Below are positions 55,728 through 64,000 of a stretch of 64,000 nt of DNA, piece after piece. Below the pieces are notes generated by a model. That model searched no databases. It saw only the letters and a list, made by a program, of their open reading frames with translations, and was not told the origin of the DNA. Location of the stretch: assembly GCA_027886175.1 (NCBI GenBank), contig JAJNNQ010000028.1, positions 62,001 to 126,000 on the forward strand, in the 5' to 3' direction. Position 1 is the first letter of the stretch. Each line of letters opens with the position of its first letter. The stretch comes from Phylloscopus collybita (taxonomy: Eukaryota > Chordata > Aves > Passeriformes > Phylloscopidae). Made by a program: the position numbers and the translations under genes.

Positions 55728-56665
55728 TTCTGCTGCTGGAGCCCGGCTGGAGGGGAGGGGGGGGGGGGGGGTAGAAAAAATGGGATTTGATCCCGTCTGG
55801 GTGCCTCTGGAATTGTCTGGGATTGTCTGGGATTGTCTGGGATTGTCTGGGATTGTCTCCAGCCTCGAAATCCCCGGCTCGCGGCGTGGGAATTCCATCC
55901 CGCACTGGGGTTGTTGTTGCTGGAGTAGGAGAAGGAGGGAAAAAAGAAGAAAGTGGGATTTCGTTCCCTCCATCCCGTTGCGGTGCCCTGGGATTGGCAG
56001 GAATTGTCGGGAATTGTCGGGAATTCTCTCTCCCACCCCGAAATTCCCAACCCCCAGTGTGGGAATTCCATCCCGCCGGGCGAGCAGGGCGCTGGGGATG
56101 TTGTTGCTGGAGTAGGAGAAGGAAGGAAAAAAGAAGAAAAAAAACAAACCAAATGGGATTTCATTCCCTCCATCCCGTTTCGGTGCCCTGGGATTGTCGG
56201 GAATTGTCAGGAATTGTCGGGAATTCTCTCTCCCACCCCGAAATTCTCAGCCCCAGGCGTGGGGATTCCAAGGAATTCGATCCCGCCGGGTTATCAGGGC
56301 GCAGCTGCTGCTGCTGCTGGCGCTGGGATTGGTGTTGCTGGAGTGGAGGGGGGGGGGGGAAAAATGGGATTTGATCCCATTTCGGTGCCCGGCGCGCCCT
56401 TGGAGCTGTCTGGAATTCCCGGGAATTCCAGGGAATGATGCCGGGTTCACAGCGTGCTGGGATTGCTGTTCCTGGGCTGGAGAGAGGGGAAAAAAACCCC
56501 TGGGATTCCGTTCCCTCCATCCCATCTCGGTGCTCTTGGAACTCCCAAATTTTTGGGGATTCGATTCCTCCCATCCCATTTCGGTGCCCGGCACGTCCCT
56601 GGAATTCCCAAATTTTTGGGGATTCGATTCCTCCCATCCCATTTCGGTGCCCGGGGGCGCTCTCC
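55728..56665. repeat. ~190-230-bp tandem repeat upstream of PLVAP
   Basis: Four or more diverged copies, each with TTGTTGCTGGAG, a GGAAAAAAGAAG purine run, TGGGATTTCGTTCCCTCCAT, CCCGTTTCGGTGCCC and GGGAATTC words. Copies at ~55728, 55914, 56101, 56333 and 56460. Confidence 0.82.
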
Positions 56666-57154
56666 TGGAATTGTCTGGAGAATTTCCTCCCTCCCCGGGG
56701 CGATTCCAGCGGGCGATCCCGCCGGGAGTGCGGGGTGCCGGGAGGGGACCCCCGGGGACGGGAACAGCTCCGGGGGGTGGCATCGAGGGGCGCGGGGACG
56801 AAGCCACCGTGGGAAGGCGGCGGGAGGGACGGGGCCGGGCCCGGGAGCCGCTTCCCAGCAGCCTCGGACCCACTTTGAAGCGCCGGGTTCCAGGAAAAGT
56901 TGGATTTTCCTGCGGCCGCATCCTGTGCCGAGGGCAGCGGCGCATCCGGGCCCCCCCCGGGGCCGAGCCCCCCGAGCCCACCGAGGGGGACAGGGGTGAC
57001 AGCAGGGGTGACATCGGGGTGACATCGGGGTGACATCCCAGGGTGGCGGTGAGGCGCTCCCAGCGGGAACGCGGCTCCCCGGGAACGGGGCATCCCAAAC
57101 CCCAAATCCCGATGGGTGCAGAGCCCCGCGAAGGTTTGGGGTGGGGAGGGGAAC
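56666..57154. other. GC-rich unique intergenic sequence
   Basis: CpG-rich, with three GGGTGACATC copies near 57000-57035. No exon or known element was recognised. Confidence 0.4.
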
Positions 57155-57228
57155 TGGGAGCGGAATTCCCGAACTGGGAGCGGAATTCCCGAACTGGGAG
57201 CGGAATTCCCGAACTGGGAGCGGAGTTC
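57155..57228. repeat. 20-bp GGAATTCCCGAACTGGGAGC array
   Basis: Four almost perfect copies. Confidence 0.93.
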
Positions 57229-57379
57229 CCACGGTGTGGGGATGGGTTAATTAAGGGGATGGGGGGTTAATTGCGGGGTTAATTAGGGAGCGCGGGGTCT
57301 GTGGGGATCCCGCGAGGCTGCGGGGAGTCCTTGGGATGGGATCCGGGATGGAGCAGCCAGCGGCGACAGCGGGCGGGGC

Positions 57380-57845
57380 TCGGGGGTGGCACTGTCCCCT
57401 TGGCCGGGGAGGGGTGGCACTGTCTCCTAGGGGGTGGCACTGTCCCCTCGGGGGGATTCAGGGGTGGCACTGTCCCCTTGGCCGGGGAGGGGTAGCACTG
57501 TCCCCTCGGGGGTGGCACTGTCCCGTCGTGGGGGGTGGCACTGTCCCCTCAGGAGGGGTGGCACTGTCGCCTCGGGGGGGGGCAGTGTCCCCTCGGGGGG
57601 GGGCAGTGTCCCCTCAGGGGGTGGCAATGTCCCCTCGGGGGGGTGGCAGTGTCCCCTCAGGGGGGTGGCAGTGTCCCCTCGGAGGATGCACTGTCCCCTC
57701 GAGGGTGGCACTGTCCCCTCGGGGGGTGGCACTGTCCCCTCGGGGGGTGGCACTGTCCCCTCGGGGGGGTGGCAGTGTCCCCTTGGCCGGGGTGGGTGGC
57801 ACTGTCCCCTCGAGGGTGGCACTGTCCCCTCGGGGGGGGCGCGGG
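57380..57845. repeat. ~22-bp GGTGGCACTGTCCCCTCGGG array
   Basis: About 21 copies of GGTGGCACTGTCCCCTCGGG with variable G-runs, some enlarged by TTGGCCGGGGAGG. Confidence 0.92.
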
Positions 57846-57854
57846 TGACTCACT

Positions 57855-58012
57855 GTTATTTGCAGCTCAGGAAAAGGAAGCGGCGGTAGCTGAGAACGGC
57901 TCCGGCAGCGACACCGGCCCGGCCACCGCAGACACTTCCCGGTCCCCGAGGGACGCGGAGCAGCCAGGGCAGGAAACAGCCACCGGCCAGGGGTCAGCGC
58001 CCGCCGGGGCCC
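57855..58012 (+). other. Unique exon-like island
   Basis: A non-repetitive stretch between two arrays. It follows an acceptor-like CACTGTTATTTGCAG (57851-57865) and is open on plus (AENGSGSDTGPATADTSRSP). No partner exon, start or known domain was found, so it is not called a gene. Confidence 0.3.
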
Positions 58013-58014
58013 GC

Positions 58015-58475
58015 CGCCCGGCCCCCCCGGAGCCCCCCCGGATCACCCCCGGAGCCCCCCGCACCCCCCGAAGCCCCCCGGAGCCCCACGGAGCCCCCCG
58101 CACCCCCCGAAGCCCCCCGGAGCCCCCCAGAGCCCCCGCACCCCCTGAAGTCCTCCCGGAGCCCCACGGAGCCCCCACGGAACCCCCCGCACCCCCTGGA
58201 ACCCTCCCGGAGCCCCCCCGAGCCCCCAGAGCATGCGGAGTCCCCCGGAGCCCCCCCGAGCCCCCGAAGTCCCCCCGGAGCCCCCCCGCACCCCTCAGAG
58301 CCACCCACACCCCGCCGGAGCCACCTGGAGTCCCCCTGAGGCCCCCGAGCCCCCCGGAGCCTCCCCCCCGCACCCCCTGGAGCCCCTCCGGAGGCCCCCG
58401 AAGCCCCCCCCGAGCCCCCCAGAACCCCTGCACCCCCCGGAACCCCCAGAGCCACCCCGGAGCCCCCGGACATCC
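58015..58475. repeat. CCCCCCGGAGCCCCCC array
   Basis: Degenerate ~10-18-bp units of CCCCCGGAGCC and CCCGCACCCC; pure C-runs on plus, G-runs on minus. Confidence 0.87.
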
Positions 58476-58669
58476 TGCGGGGCTGGGGGGGCGGGCACAG
58501 CCGGTCCCATCTCCGCGGGGTGGGGACAAGGTGACAGCGGCGGTGGCAGGAGCTGGACACGCCCAGAGACCCGGTTCGAGGTGGCACCGAGGGACAAAGG
58601 GACACTGTCCCCTCCCCCCCGTCCGCCATCCCACCCCGAGCGCCGCCCTGTCCCCTGCGCTGAGTCCTC

Positions 58670-58995
58670 GAGGTGTCCCCGAGGTGTCCCCAAGGTGTCC
58701 TCAAGGTGTCCCCAAGGTGTCCCCGAGGTGTCCCCTCCATGCCCCCAAGGTGTCCCCAAGGTGTCCCCGAGGTGTCCCCAAGGTGTCCCCGAGGTGTCCC
58801 AAAGGTGTCCCCGAGGTGTCCCCAAGGTGTCCCCGAGGTGTCCCCAAGGTGTCCCCTCCATGCCCCCAAGGTGTCCCCAAGGTGTCCCCGAGGTGCCCCC
58901 AAGGTGTCCCCGAGGTGTCCCAAAGGTGTCCCCGAGGTGTCCCCCAGGTGTCCCCGAGGTGTCCCCAAGGTGTCCCCGAGGTGTCCCCAAGCCGC
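58670..58995. repeat. 11-bp (AGGTGTCCCCA)n array
   Basis: About 29 copies of AGGTGTCCCCA/AGGTGTCCCCG with two CCTCCATGCCCCCA blocks that mark a ~125-bp higher-order period. Confidence 0.93.
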
Positions 58996-59259
58996 TGCCA
59001 CCCCCAGGGACCGCGGTGGGGACGCGGTGCCAGCCCCGGCTCTGCTGATCCCGGCCGGGCGGAGCCACCGCCAAGGGACACCGAGGGTGGCCCCACGACA
59101 CGGGGGGCGGGGGCGGGGGGTGGCTCCGTGTCCCCAGGTCCCCCCTCGGGCTGATTTGGGGTCCCCGGCAGAGCCGCTGGGATCGGGGGCGGGAGAAATC
59201 CCTGGAGGGTTTGGGGACATTTGGGGCTGGGGAGGGGACAGCGGGCTCAGGGGACAGCG

Positions 59260-59998
59260 GTGGCACGGGGGGCACGGGGGGCACGGGGGGCACGGGGGGC
59301 ACGGGGGGCACAGAGGGCACGGGGAGCACGGGGAGCACGGGGGGCACGGGGGGCACAGAGGGCACAGGTGGCACGGGGGGCACGGGGGGCACAGGTGGCA
59401 CGGGGGGGACACGGGGGGCACGGGGGACACGGGGGGCACAGGGGGCACGGGGGGCACAGAGGGCACGGGGGGCACAGGGGGCACAGGGGGCACAGGTGGC
59501 ACAGGGGGCACAGGGGGCACAGGGGGGCACAGGGGGCACAGGGGGCACAGGGGGCACAGGGGGGCACAGGGGGCACAGGGGGCACAGGGGGCACGGGGGG
59601 CACAGGGGGCACGGGGGGCACGGGGGGCACAGGGGGGCACAGGGGGCACGGGGGGCACGGGGGGCACAGGGGGGGCACGGGGGGCACGGGGGGCACGGAG
59701 GGCACGGAGGGCACAGGTGACACGGGGGGCACGGGGGGCACAGGTGGCACGGGGGGCACAGGGGGCACGGGGGGCACGGGGGGCACGGGGGACACAGGGG
59801 GCACGGGGGACACAGGGGGCACAGGGGGCACAGAGGGCACGGGGGACACAGGGGGCACGGGGGGCACGGGGGGCACGGGGGGCACAGGGGGCACAGAGGG
59901 CACGGGAGGCACAGAGGGCACGGGGGGCACAGGGGGCACAGGGGGCACGGGGGGCACGGGGAGCACGGGGGGCACAGGTGACACGGGGGGCACAGGGC
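59260..59998. repeat. 9-bp (GGGGGGCAC)n array
   Basis: About 80 copies of GGGGGGCAC/AGGGGGCAC/GGTGGCAC. A strong G-quadruplex candidate on plus. The nonamer keeps all frames open on both strands. Confidence 0.94.
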
Positions 59999-60013
59999 GG
60001 TGTCCCAGCGCAC

Positions 60014-60019
60014 TTTAAT
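60014..60019 (-). terminator. Candidate poly-A signal (ATTAAA), coiled-coil gene
   Basis: TTTAAT on plus is ATTAAA on minus, in unique sequence (60000-60140) about 0.8 kb past the last coding exon and immediately before the 9-bp array. Confidence 0.5.
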
Positions 60020-60143
60020 GCCCAAAATTCTTCCCCAAATCCCGGAGCTCCCGGAGCGCTGCGGGTGGGGCGGTGACTCCCGGGGGCGGACCCCGGGGAA
60101 AACTGGAACGGGCTGGAGCTGCCCCAAGAGCGGGAAAGGGACC

Positions 60144-60144
<1 letters not shown>

Positions 60145-60174
<30 letters not shown>

Positions 60175-60440
60175 TCCCTGTCCCTGTCCCCATCCCTGTC
60201 CTCTGTCCTCTGTCCCTGTCCCCTGTGTTCCTGTCCTTGTCCCTGTCCCTGTCTCTGTCCCCTGTCCCTGTCCTTGTCCCCATCCCTGTCCCTGTCCCCA
60301 TGCCTGTCCCTGTCCCCTGTCCCTGTGTTCCTGTCCCTGTCCCCATCCCTGTCTCTGTCCCCTGTCCCCTGTCCCCGTCCCCGTCCCTGTCCCTGTCCCT
60401 GTCCCTGTCCCCTGTCCCTGTCTCTGTCCCTCTCCTTGAC
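60145..60440. repeat. (TGTCCC)n hexanucleotide array
   Basis: Complement of the GGGACA hexamer seen at 4095-4562. Lies in the presumed 3' UTR of the coiled-coil gene. Confidence 0.92.
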
Positions 60441-60484
60441 ACCGCGGAAGCGGGACACGCGATGGCATCAGAGAGCGACTGGGG

Positions 60485-60730
60485 CGTGGTGGCATCACGA
60501 CACGGGGGGATCGCGACACGGGGGGATCGCGACACGGGGGGATCGGGGTCACGGGTGGATCGGGGTCAGGATCGCCACACGGTGGCATCGGGACACAGCC
60601 GGATCGGGACACGGAGGGACCGGGACAGGGTGTGGGATCGGGACAGGAGAGGGGGTCTGGGATCGCGGTGGGATCGGGGTCATGGTGGGGTCACAGGTCA
60701 CGGTGGGGTCAGAGGTCACGGTGCGGTCAG
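60485..60730. repeat. GACACGGGGGGATCG / GGATCGGG short array
   Basis: Three perfect GGGGGGATCGCGACACG-type units followed by degenerate GGATCGGGACACGG copies. Confidence 0.75.
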
Positions 60731-60854
60731 GACCCGTCTCCCACCCCCGTCGCTCGCTCCCCGGGCTGCGCTGGCGGCTCCGGGGCCGAGCCCCCGCTGG
60801 CGGCAGCGCTGCGGTCACCGGGGGCCGGGGCGGGGCCGGGGGCGCTGCGGGGCC

Positions 60855-61775
60855 TCAGCCCTTCCTGCGGGGGGGTGGGGACAGGGGGTGAGTGCCCCGC
60901 TGCCCTGGGGACACGGGTGACACGGCCCTTGCTGTGCCCTCTCCTCGGGGTGTCCCCTCTTCCCGGGGTGTCCCACTCCAAGGAGGAGTCCCCTCTCCCG
61001 TGATGTCCCCTCCCGGATGTCCCCTCTTCCCGGGATGTCCCCGATTCCCGGGATGTCCCCGATAACCGGGATGTCCCCCCTTGCAGGGTTTCCCAGTCCC
61101 TGGGCTGTGCCACCTCCCCTGGATGTCCCCCCTACTCGGGATGTCCCCTCTCCCCAGGGCTGTCCTCTCTCCCGGCGCTGTCCCCTCTCCCGGGGCTGTC
61201 CCCTCTCCCAGAGCTGTCCCCTCTCCCGGGCTGTCCCCTCCCCGGGCTGTCCCCTCTCCCGGGACTGTCCCCTCTCCCCGGGGCTGTCCCCTCCCCGGGC
61301 TGTCCCCTCTCCCAGAGCTGTCCCCTCTCCCCAGGGATGTCCCCTCTCCCGGGACTGTCCCCTCTCCCGGCGCTGTCCCCTCTCCCGGGCTGTCCCCTCC
61401 CCGGGCTGTCCCCTCCCCGGGCTGTCCCCTCTCCCGGCGCTGTCCCCTCTCCCCGGGCTGTCCCCTCTCCCGGCGCTGTCCCCTCTCCCGGGGCTGTCCC
61501 CTCTCCCCAGGGATGTCCCCTCCCCGGGCTGTCCCCTCTCCCGGCGCTGTCCCCTCTCCCGGGGCTGTCCCCGGTCCCCCCGGCGGTACCGGTTCGGGGG
61601 ACACCTGCGCCCGCCGCTTCTGTCCCGGCCGCGCCGCCGCAGCGCCTCCAGCTCGGCCGCGTAGTCCCGGCTGTGGGGACAGCGGAGCCACGTGGGGAGG
61701 GTGGCCTTGTCACCACGGGGGTCCCCAGGGGGAGGAGGGACAGGGACAGGGACAGGGGACAGGTGACAGGGACAG

Positions 61776-61808
<33 letters not shown>

Positions 61809-62410
61809 TCAGGGGACAGGGACAGGGACAGGGAGGAGGGGACTGGGGGACACATGAGGGGTCCCCATGGGGAGGGAGGGACAGGGCAGGATGTCACAAG
61901 GGGTGGGAGGTGGCTGCTCTGGGAGTGGCCCACCCTGCGGAGGTGACAGGGACCTTCCAGGGGGGTGTCCCCGGGGGTCAGGGGGGTGTCCCCGAGGGAC
62001 AGGAGGGTGTCCCCGAGGGACAAGGAGGTGTCCCCGGGGGACAGGGCCCTTACAGGGGGGGTGTCCCCGAGGGACAGGGGGGTGTCCCCGAGGGACAGGG
62101 CCCTTACAGGGTGTCCTGCAGCTCCCGCTGTCGCCCCTCGCAGCGCTGCCGGCGCTCCCGCAGCTCCCGCTGCTCCTCCAGCGCCTCCTGCAGCCGCCGC
62201 CGCAGCCCCCGCGCCTCCTCTGGGGGGGGGACAGCGGCGACACCGGTGTCACCCCCCCCCCGGGTGGCGCTCAGCGCCCCGCGGGGTAGGGGTGGGGAGG
62301 GGACAGCGCTCACCTTGCAGGGCCACTTTGTCACCGGCCAGCCCGGCCCGCTCGCGCCGCAGCGCCACCAGCTCGTCCCCCAGCGCGGTGACATTGGCCT
62401 CCAGCTCGGT
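60855..62410 (-). CDS. Coiled-coil protein, CCDC194-like (partial)
   Basis: Four exons joined on the minus strand: 62314-62410, 62108-62219, 61605-61670, 60855-60864; all GT-AG and in phase. They encode ~94 residues of charged heptads, starting TELEANVTALGDELVALRRE, through RRQRCEGRQRELQDTLRDYAAELEALRRR, to a basic tail RSGGRRKG and stop. One NVT sequon and one Cys are present. The first exon starts in phase 0 from an acceptor, so 5' coding sequence is missing; no membrane-anchor exon was recognised before 64000. Synteny next to PLVAP suggests CCDC194 or BST2 (tetherin). The basic tail, without a hydrophobic GPI signal, argues against BST2; CCDC194 is the better guess. The last donor (CAG|GTGTCC) is weak, so the final exon is less certain. 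Confidence 0.55.
61060..61575. repeat. ~18-bp GGGCTGTCCCCTCTCCC array
   Basis: About 28 copies of GGGGCTGTCCCCTCTCCC/GGCGCTGTCCCC between the last two exons of the coiled-coil gene. Confidence 0.92.
61735..61845. repeat. (GGGACA)n hexanucleotide array
   Basis: About 18 hexamers in an intron of the coiled-coil gene. Confidence 0.9.
61960..62100. repeat. ~24-bp GGGGGTGTCCCCGAGGGACA array
   Basis: Six or seven copies with two GGCCCTTACAGGG inserts. The last GGCCCTTACAGGG covers the donor of the exon at 62108-62219, so that donor (GTAAGGG) is duplicated at 62047. Confidence 0.82.
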
Positions 62411-62579
62411 CTGGGGACAGGGGACCCGTGGGGACAGCGCTGGGCAGTGTCACCCCCCCCCCCCCCCCCCGCCCCCAGACTCTGCAGCCCAGAGCCCTCC
62501 TGCTCCTCTGCCTCGCTGTCACCCCCGTGTCCCCACGCTGTCCCCACACCCCTGGTGGCTTTGGGTGCCCCTCTCACCT

Positions 62580-62800
62580 TCCTCCAAAGGGCGGGGACAC
62601 GGATTTCGTGGATTTGGGGACAATCCCCCTTCCCCGGAGGGGTGGCTCGTGCTGAGCGTGGGGAGCCCAGCAGAGCCCCGTGTCTCCCGTGTCCCCGCGC
62701 TGTCCCCACACCCCTGGTGGCTTTGGGTGCCTGTCCCCCCTCCCCTCATGTTCCTCCCTGGCTTGGGGACAGCGATTTGGGGACAATCCCTCTCCCTGAG
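62580..62800. repeat. Two-copy ~125-bp duplication
   Basis: GTCCCCACGCTGTCCCC...CCCCTGGTGGCTTTGGGTGCC...GGGGACAATCCC recurs at about 62530-62635 and 62690-62795. Confidence 0.7.
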
Positions 62801-62929
62801 GTGGCGCTCATCCCGGGGGAGGCGTGAGGCCGAGGTCACCCCGCGGGTGACACCGCTGGTGCCAGGGAGGGGACAGCGGCTCTCGGGGAGCCCTGCCCGG
62901 CCCGCGGCGCCAGCCCCGGGAAACGGGGA

Positions 62930-63200
62930 CACTTCGCAGCCTCCCCGGGCCATTGTTCAGCCGGATGGGCCCGAGAGGGGCGGCGGGACCCGGCTCTTCC
63001 TCCTGCGGGCTCTTTCCCGGCTGGAACCGCAGCTAAAAATACCCGGGAAGGACAAACCCGGGAGCTGCGGCCGCCGGGACGGGGAAACGGGAGCGGCGGA
63101 GGCACCGGGGCACGGCCGGGAGCAGCGGGAGCGCCCCGGGCTCGGGGTTTGGGGTGTCCCCCGCGGGGGTGCAGCGGCTGTGCCCCCCGGGATGGAGCCG
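62930..63200. other. CpG-rich unique island, possible promoter
   Basis: Unique sequence with a TATA-like word on the minus strand (TATTTTTAG, about 63031-63040) and a minus-strand ATG at 62953 in good context (AACAATGG). It could be the promoter or first exon of the coiled-coil gene, but no in-frame link to 62410 was found. Confidence 0.3.
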
Positions 63201-63209
63201 GGAGCATCT

Positions 63210-63550
63210 TCTTGGGGCGCTCCGGTTTTGGGTGCTCCGTTTTTTTGGGCGCTCCGTTTTTGGGGTGCTCCGTTTTTTTGGGTGCTCCGTTTTTTGGGTG
63301 CTCCGTTTTTTTTAGTGCTCCGTTTTTGGGGTGCTCCGTTTTTTTTGGGTGCTCCGTTTTTGGGTACTCCGTTTTTGGGGTGTTCCGTTTTTGGGTGCCC
63401 CGTTTTTGTGGGCACTCCGTTTTTGGGGTGCTCTGTTCTTGGGGCGCTCCGTTTTTTTGGGTGCTCCGTTTTTTTGGATGCTCCGTTTTTTGGGTGCTCC
63501 GTTTTTGGGGCGCTCCGTTTTTGGGTTCCTCCGTTTTTGGGGTGTTCCCT
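63210..63550. repeat. ~17-bp GTGCTCCGTTTTTTTGG array
   Basis: About 20 copies of GGTGCTCCGTTTTTGGG with variable T-runs. Confidence 0.93.
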
Positions 63551-64000
63551 GCAGGGCCGTGGCAGCTCTGCCCCCTCCCCCGGCGGCTCTGCCCCTTTCC
63601 CAACTCATCCCTCCCCCCGCCCCCGGCTGGAATTTCCTGGAGTTTCCTGCTGGGAACCCCCCCCCCCCCCCCCCAGGGACGGAGCAGCCCCCTGGTCCCC
63701 GCTGGGCAGGGAGGGACAGGGGATGGCACTGAGGGGACGGGGGTTGTTGTCCCCACCCCGTTTTCCATCCCAAAGTGGCCAGGGAACGCCCTGTCCCCAC
63801 CCTCCGGCCACCCACGGGGACAGGGGATAGCAGGGGGGGGACAGGAGGTGCTGTCCCCATCCCTGAGTGACCCAACATCGCCCTGTCCCCATCTCCCCGC
63901 CACCCACGGGGACAAGGGATGGCCCGAGGGACTGGGTGAGGGGACAGGGGGTGTTGTCCCCACCCCGTTTTCCATCCCAAAGTGGCCAGGGAACGCCCTG
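63551..64000. repeat. Right-edge sequence with 208-bp duplication
   Basis: Unique GC-rich sequence, then GTTGTCCCCACCCCGTTTTC and CAAAGTGGCCAGGGAACGCC at 63742-63791, repeated at 63952-64000 where the window ends. A third, weaker copy lies at 63850-63885. No gene is seen. Confidence 0.7.

Noticed and set aside
57994..60612. 872-codon frame on minus with Pro/Cys repeats
   Set aside because: Read-through of 9-, 10- and 11-bp arrays. No conserved domain, and it covers the 3' UTR of the coiled-coil gene.
60855..62410. Firm assignment as BST2 (tetherin)
   Set aside because: No membrane span or GPI-signal hydrophobic tail is visible in the recovered exons; the C-terminus is basic and short.

Overview
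The window looks like a GC-rich, repeat-saturated piece of a bird genome, probably a microchromosome. Three things point there: a degenerate antisense CR1 LINE tail near 5.2-5.4 kb, very short and GC-rich coding exons, and introns built almost entirely of tandem minisatellites. No RNA gene, CRISPR array or intact transposon was recognised. The many long open frames are read-through of minisatellites, not genes.

Six genes were reconstructed exon by exon. Their order and orientation match human 19p13.11: MRPL34 (+, 5684-6090), DDA1 (+, 6796-15005), ANO8 (-, 41269-21696), GTPBP3 (+, 43783-50037), PLVAP (-, 55532-51290) and a coiled-coil gene (-, 62410-60855) that is probably CCDC194-like; its 5' exons were not found. 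Exon joins were checked for GT/AG sites, phase and length. They give proteins of 104, 102, 1060, 646 and 414 residues for the first five.

Layout: 1-5.4 kb is intergenic tandem repeats plus the CR1 relic. 5.5-6.1 kb holds MRPL34 behind a compact promoter with an X-box, a ZNF143-type site, CCAAT boxes and a YY1-type start. 6.55-18.2 kb holds DDA1, with four introns made of arrays, and its likely long 3' UTR. ANO8 comes in tail-to-tail from 41.3 to about 20.2 kb. 41.3-43.8 kb is a divergent CpG-rich interval between ANO8 and GTPBP3, with a duplicated CCAAT module next to GTPBP3. GTPBP3 and PLVAP converge across 50.1-51.3 kb. 55.5-60 kb is repeats between PLVAP and the coiled-coil gene, and 62.4-64 kb is repeats and CpG-rich sequence.

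The genes do not form one pathway. MRPL34 (mitoribosome) and GTPBP3 (mitochondrial tRNA wobble modification) both serve mitochondrial translation. DDA1 is a CRL4 ubiquitin-ligase adaptor subunit, ANO8 a membrane protein at ER-plasma membrane contacts, and PLVAP an endothelial diaphragm protein. The most unusual observations are two in-frame 18-bp coding minisatellites in GTPBP3 (one placing a collagen-like tract inside its GTPase domain), GTPBP3 introns whose repeats have copied real splice sites, a candidate extra 144-nt in-frame exon in ANO8, and an ANO8 stop codon that lies inside a minisatellite.
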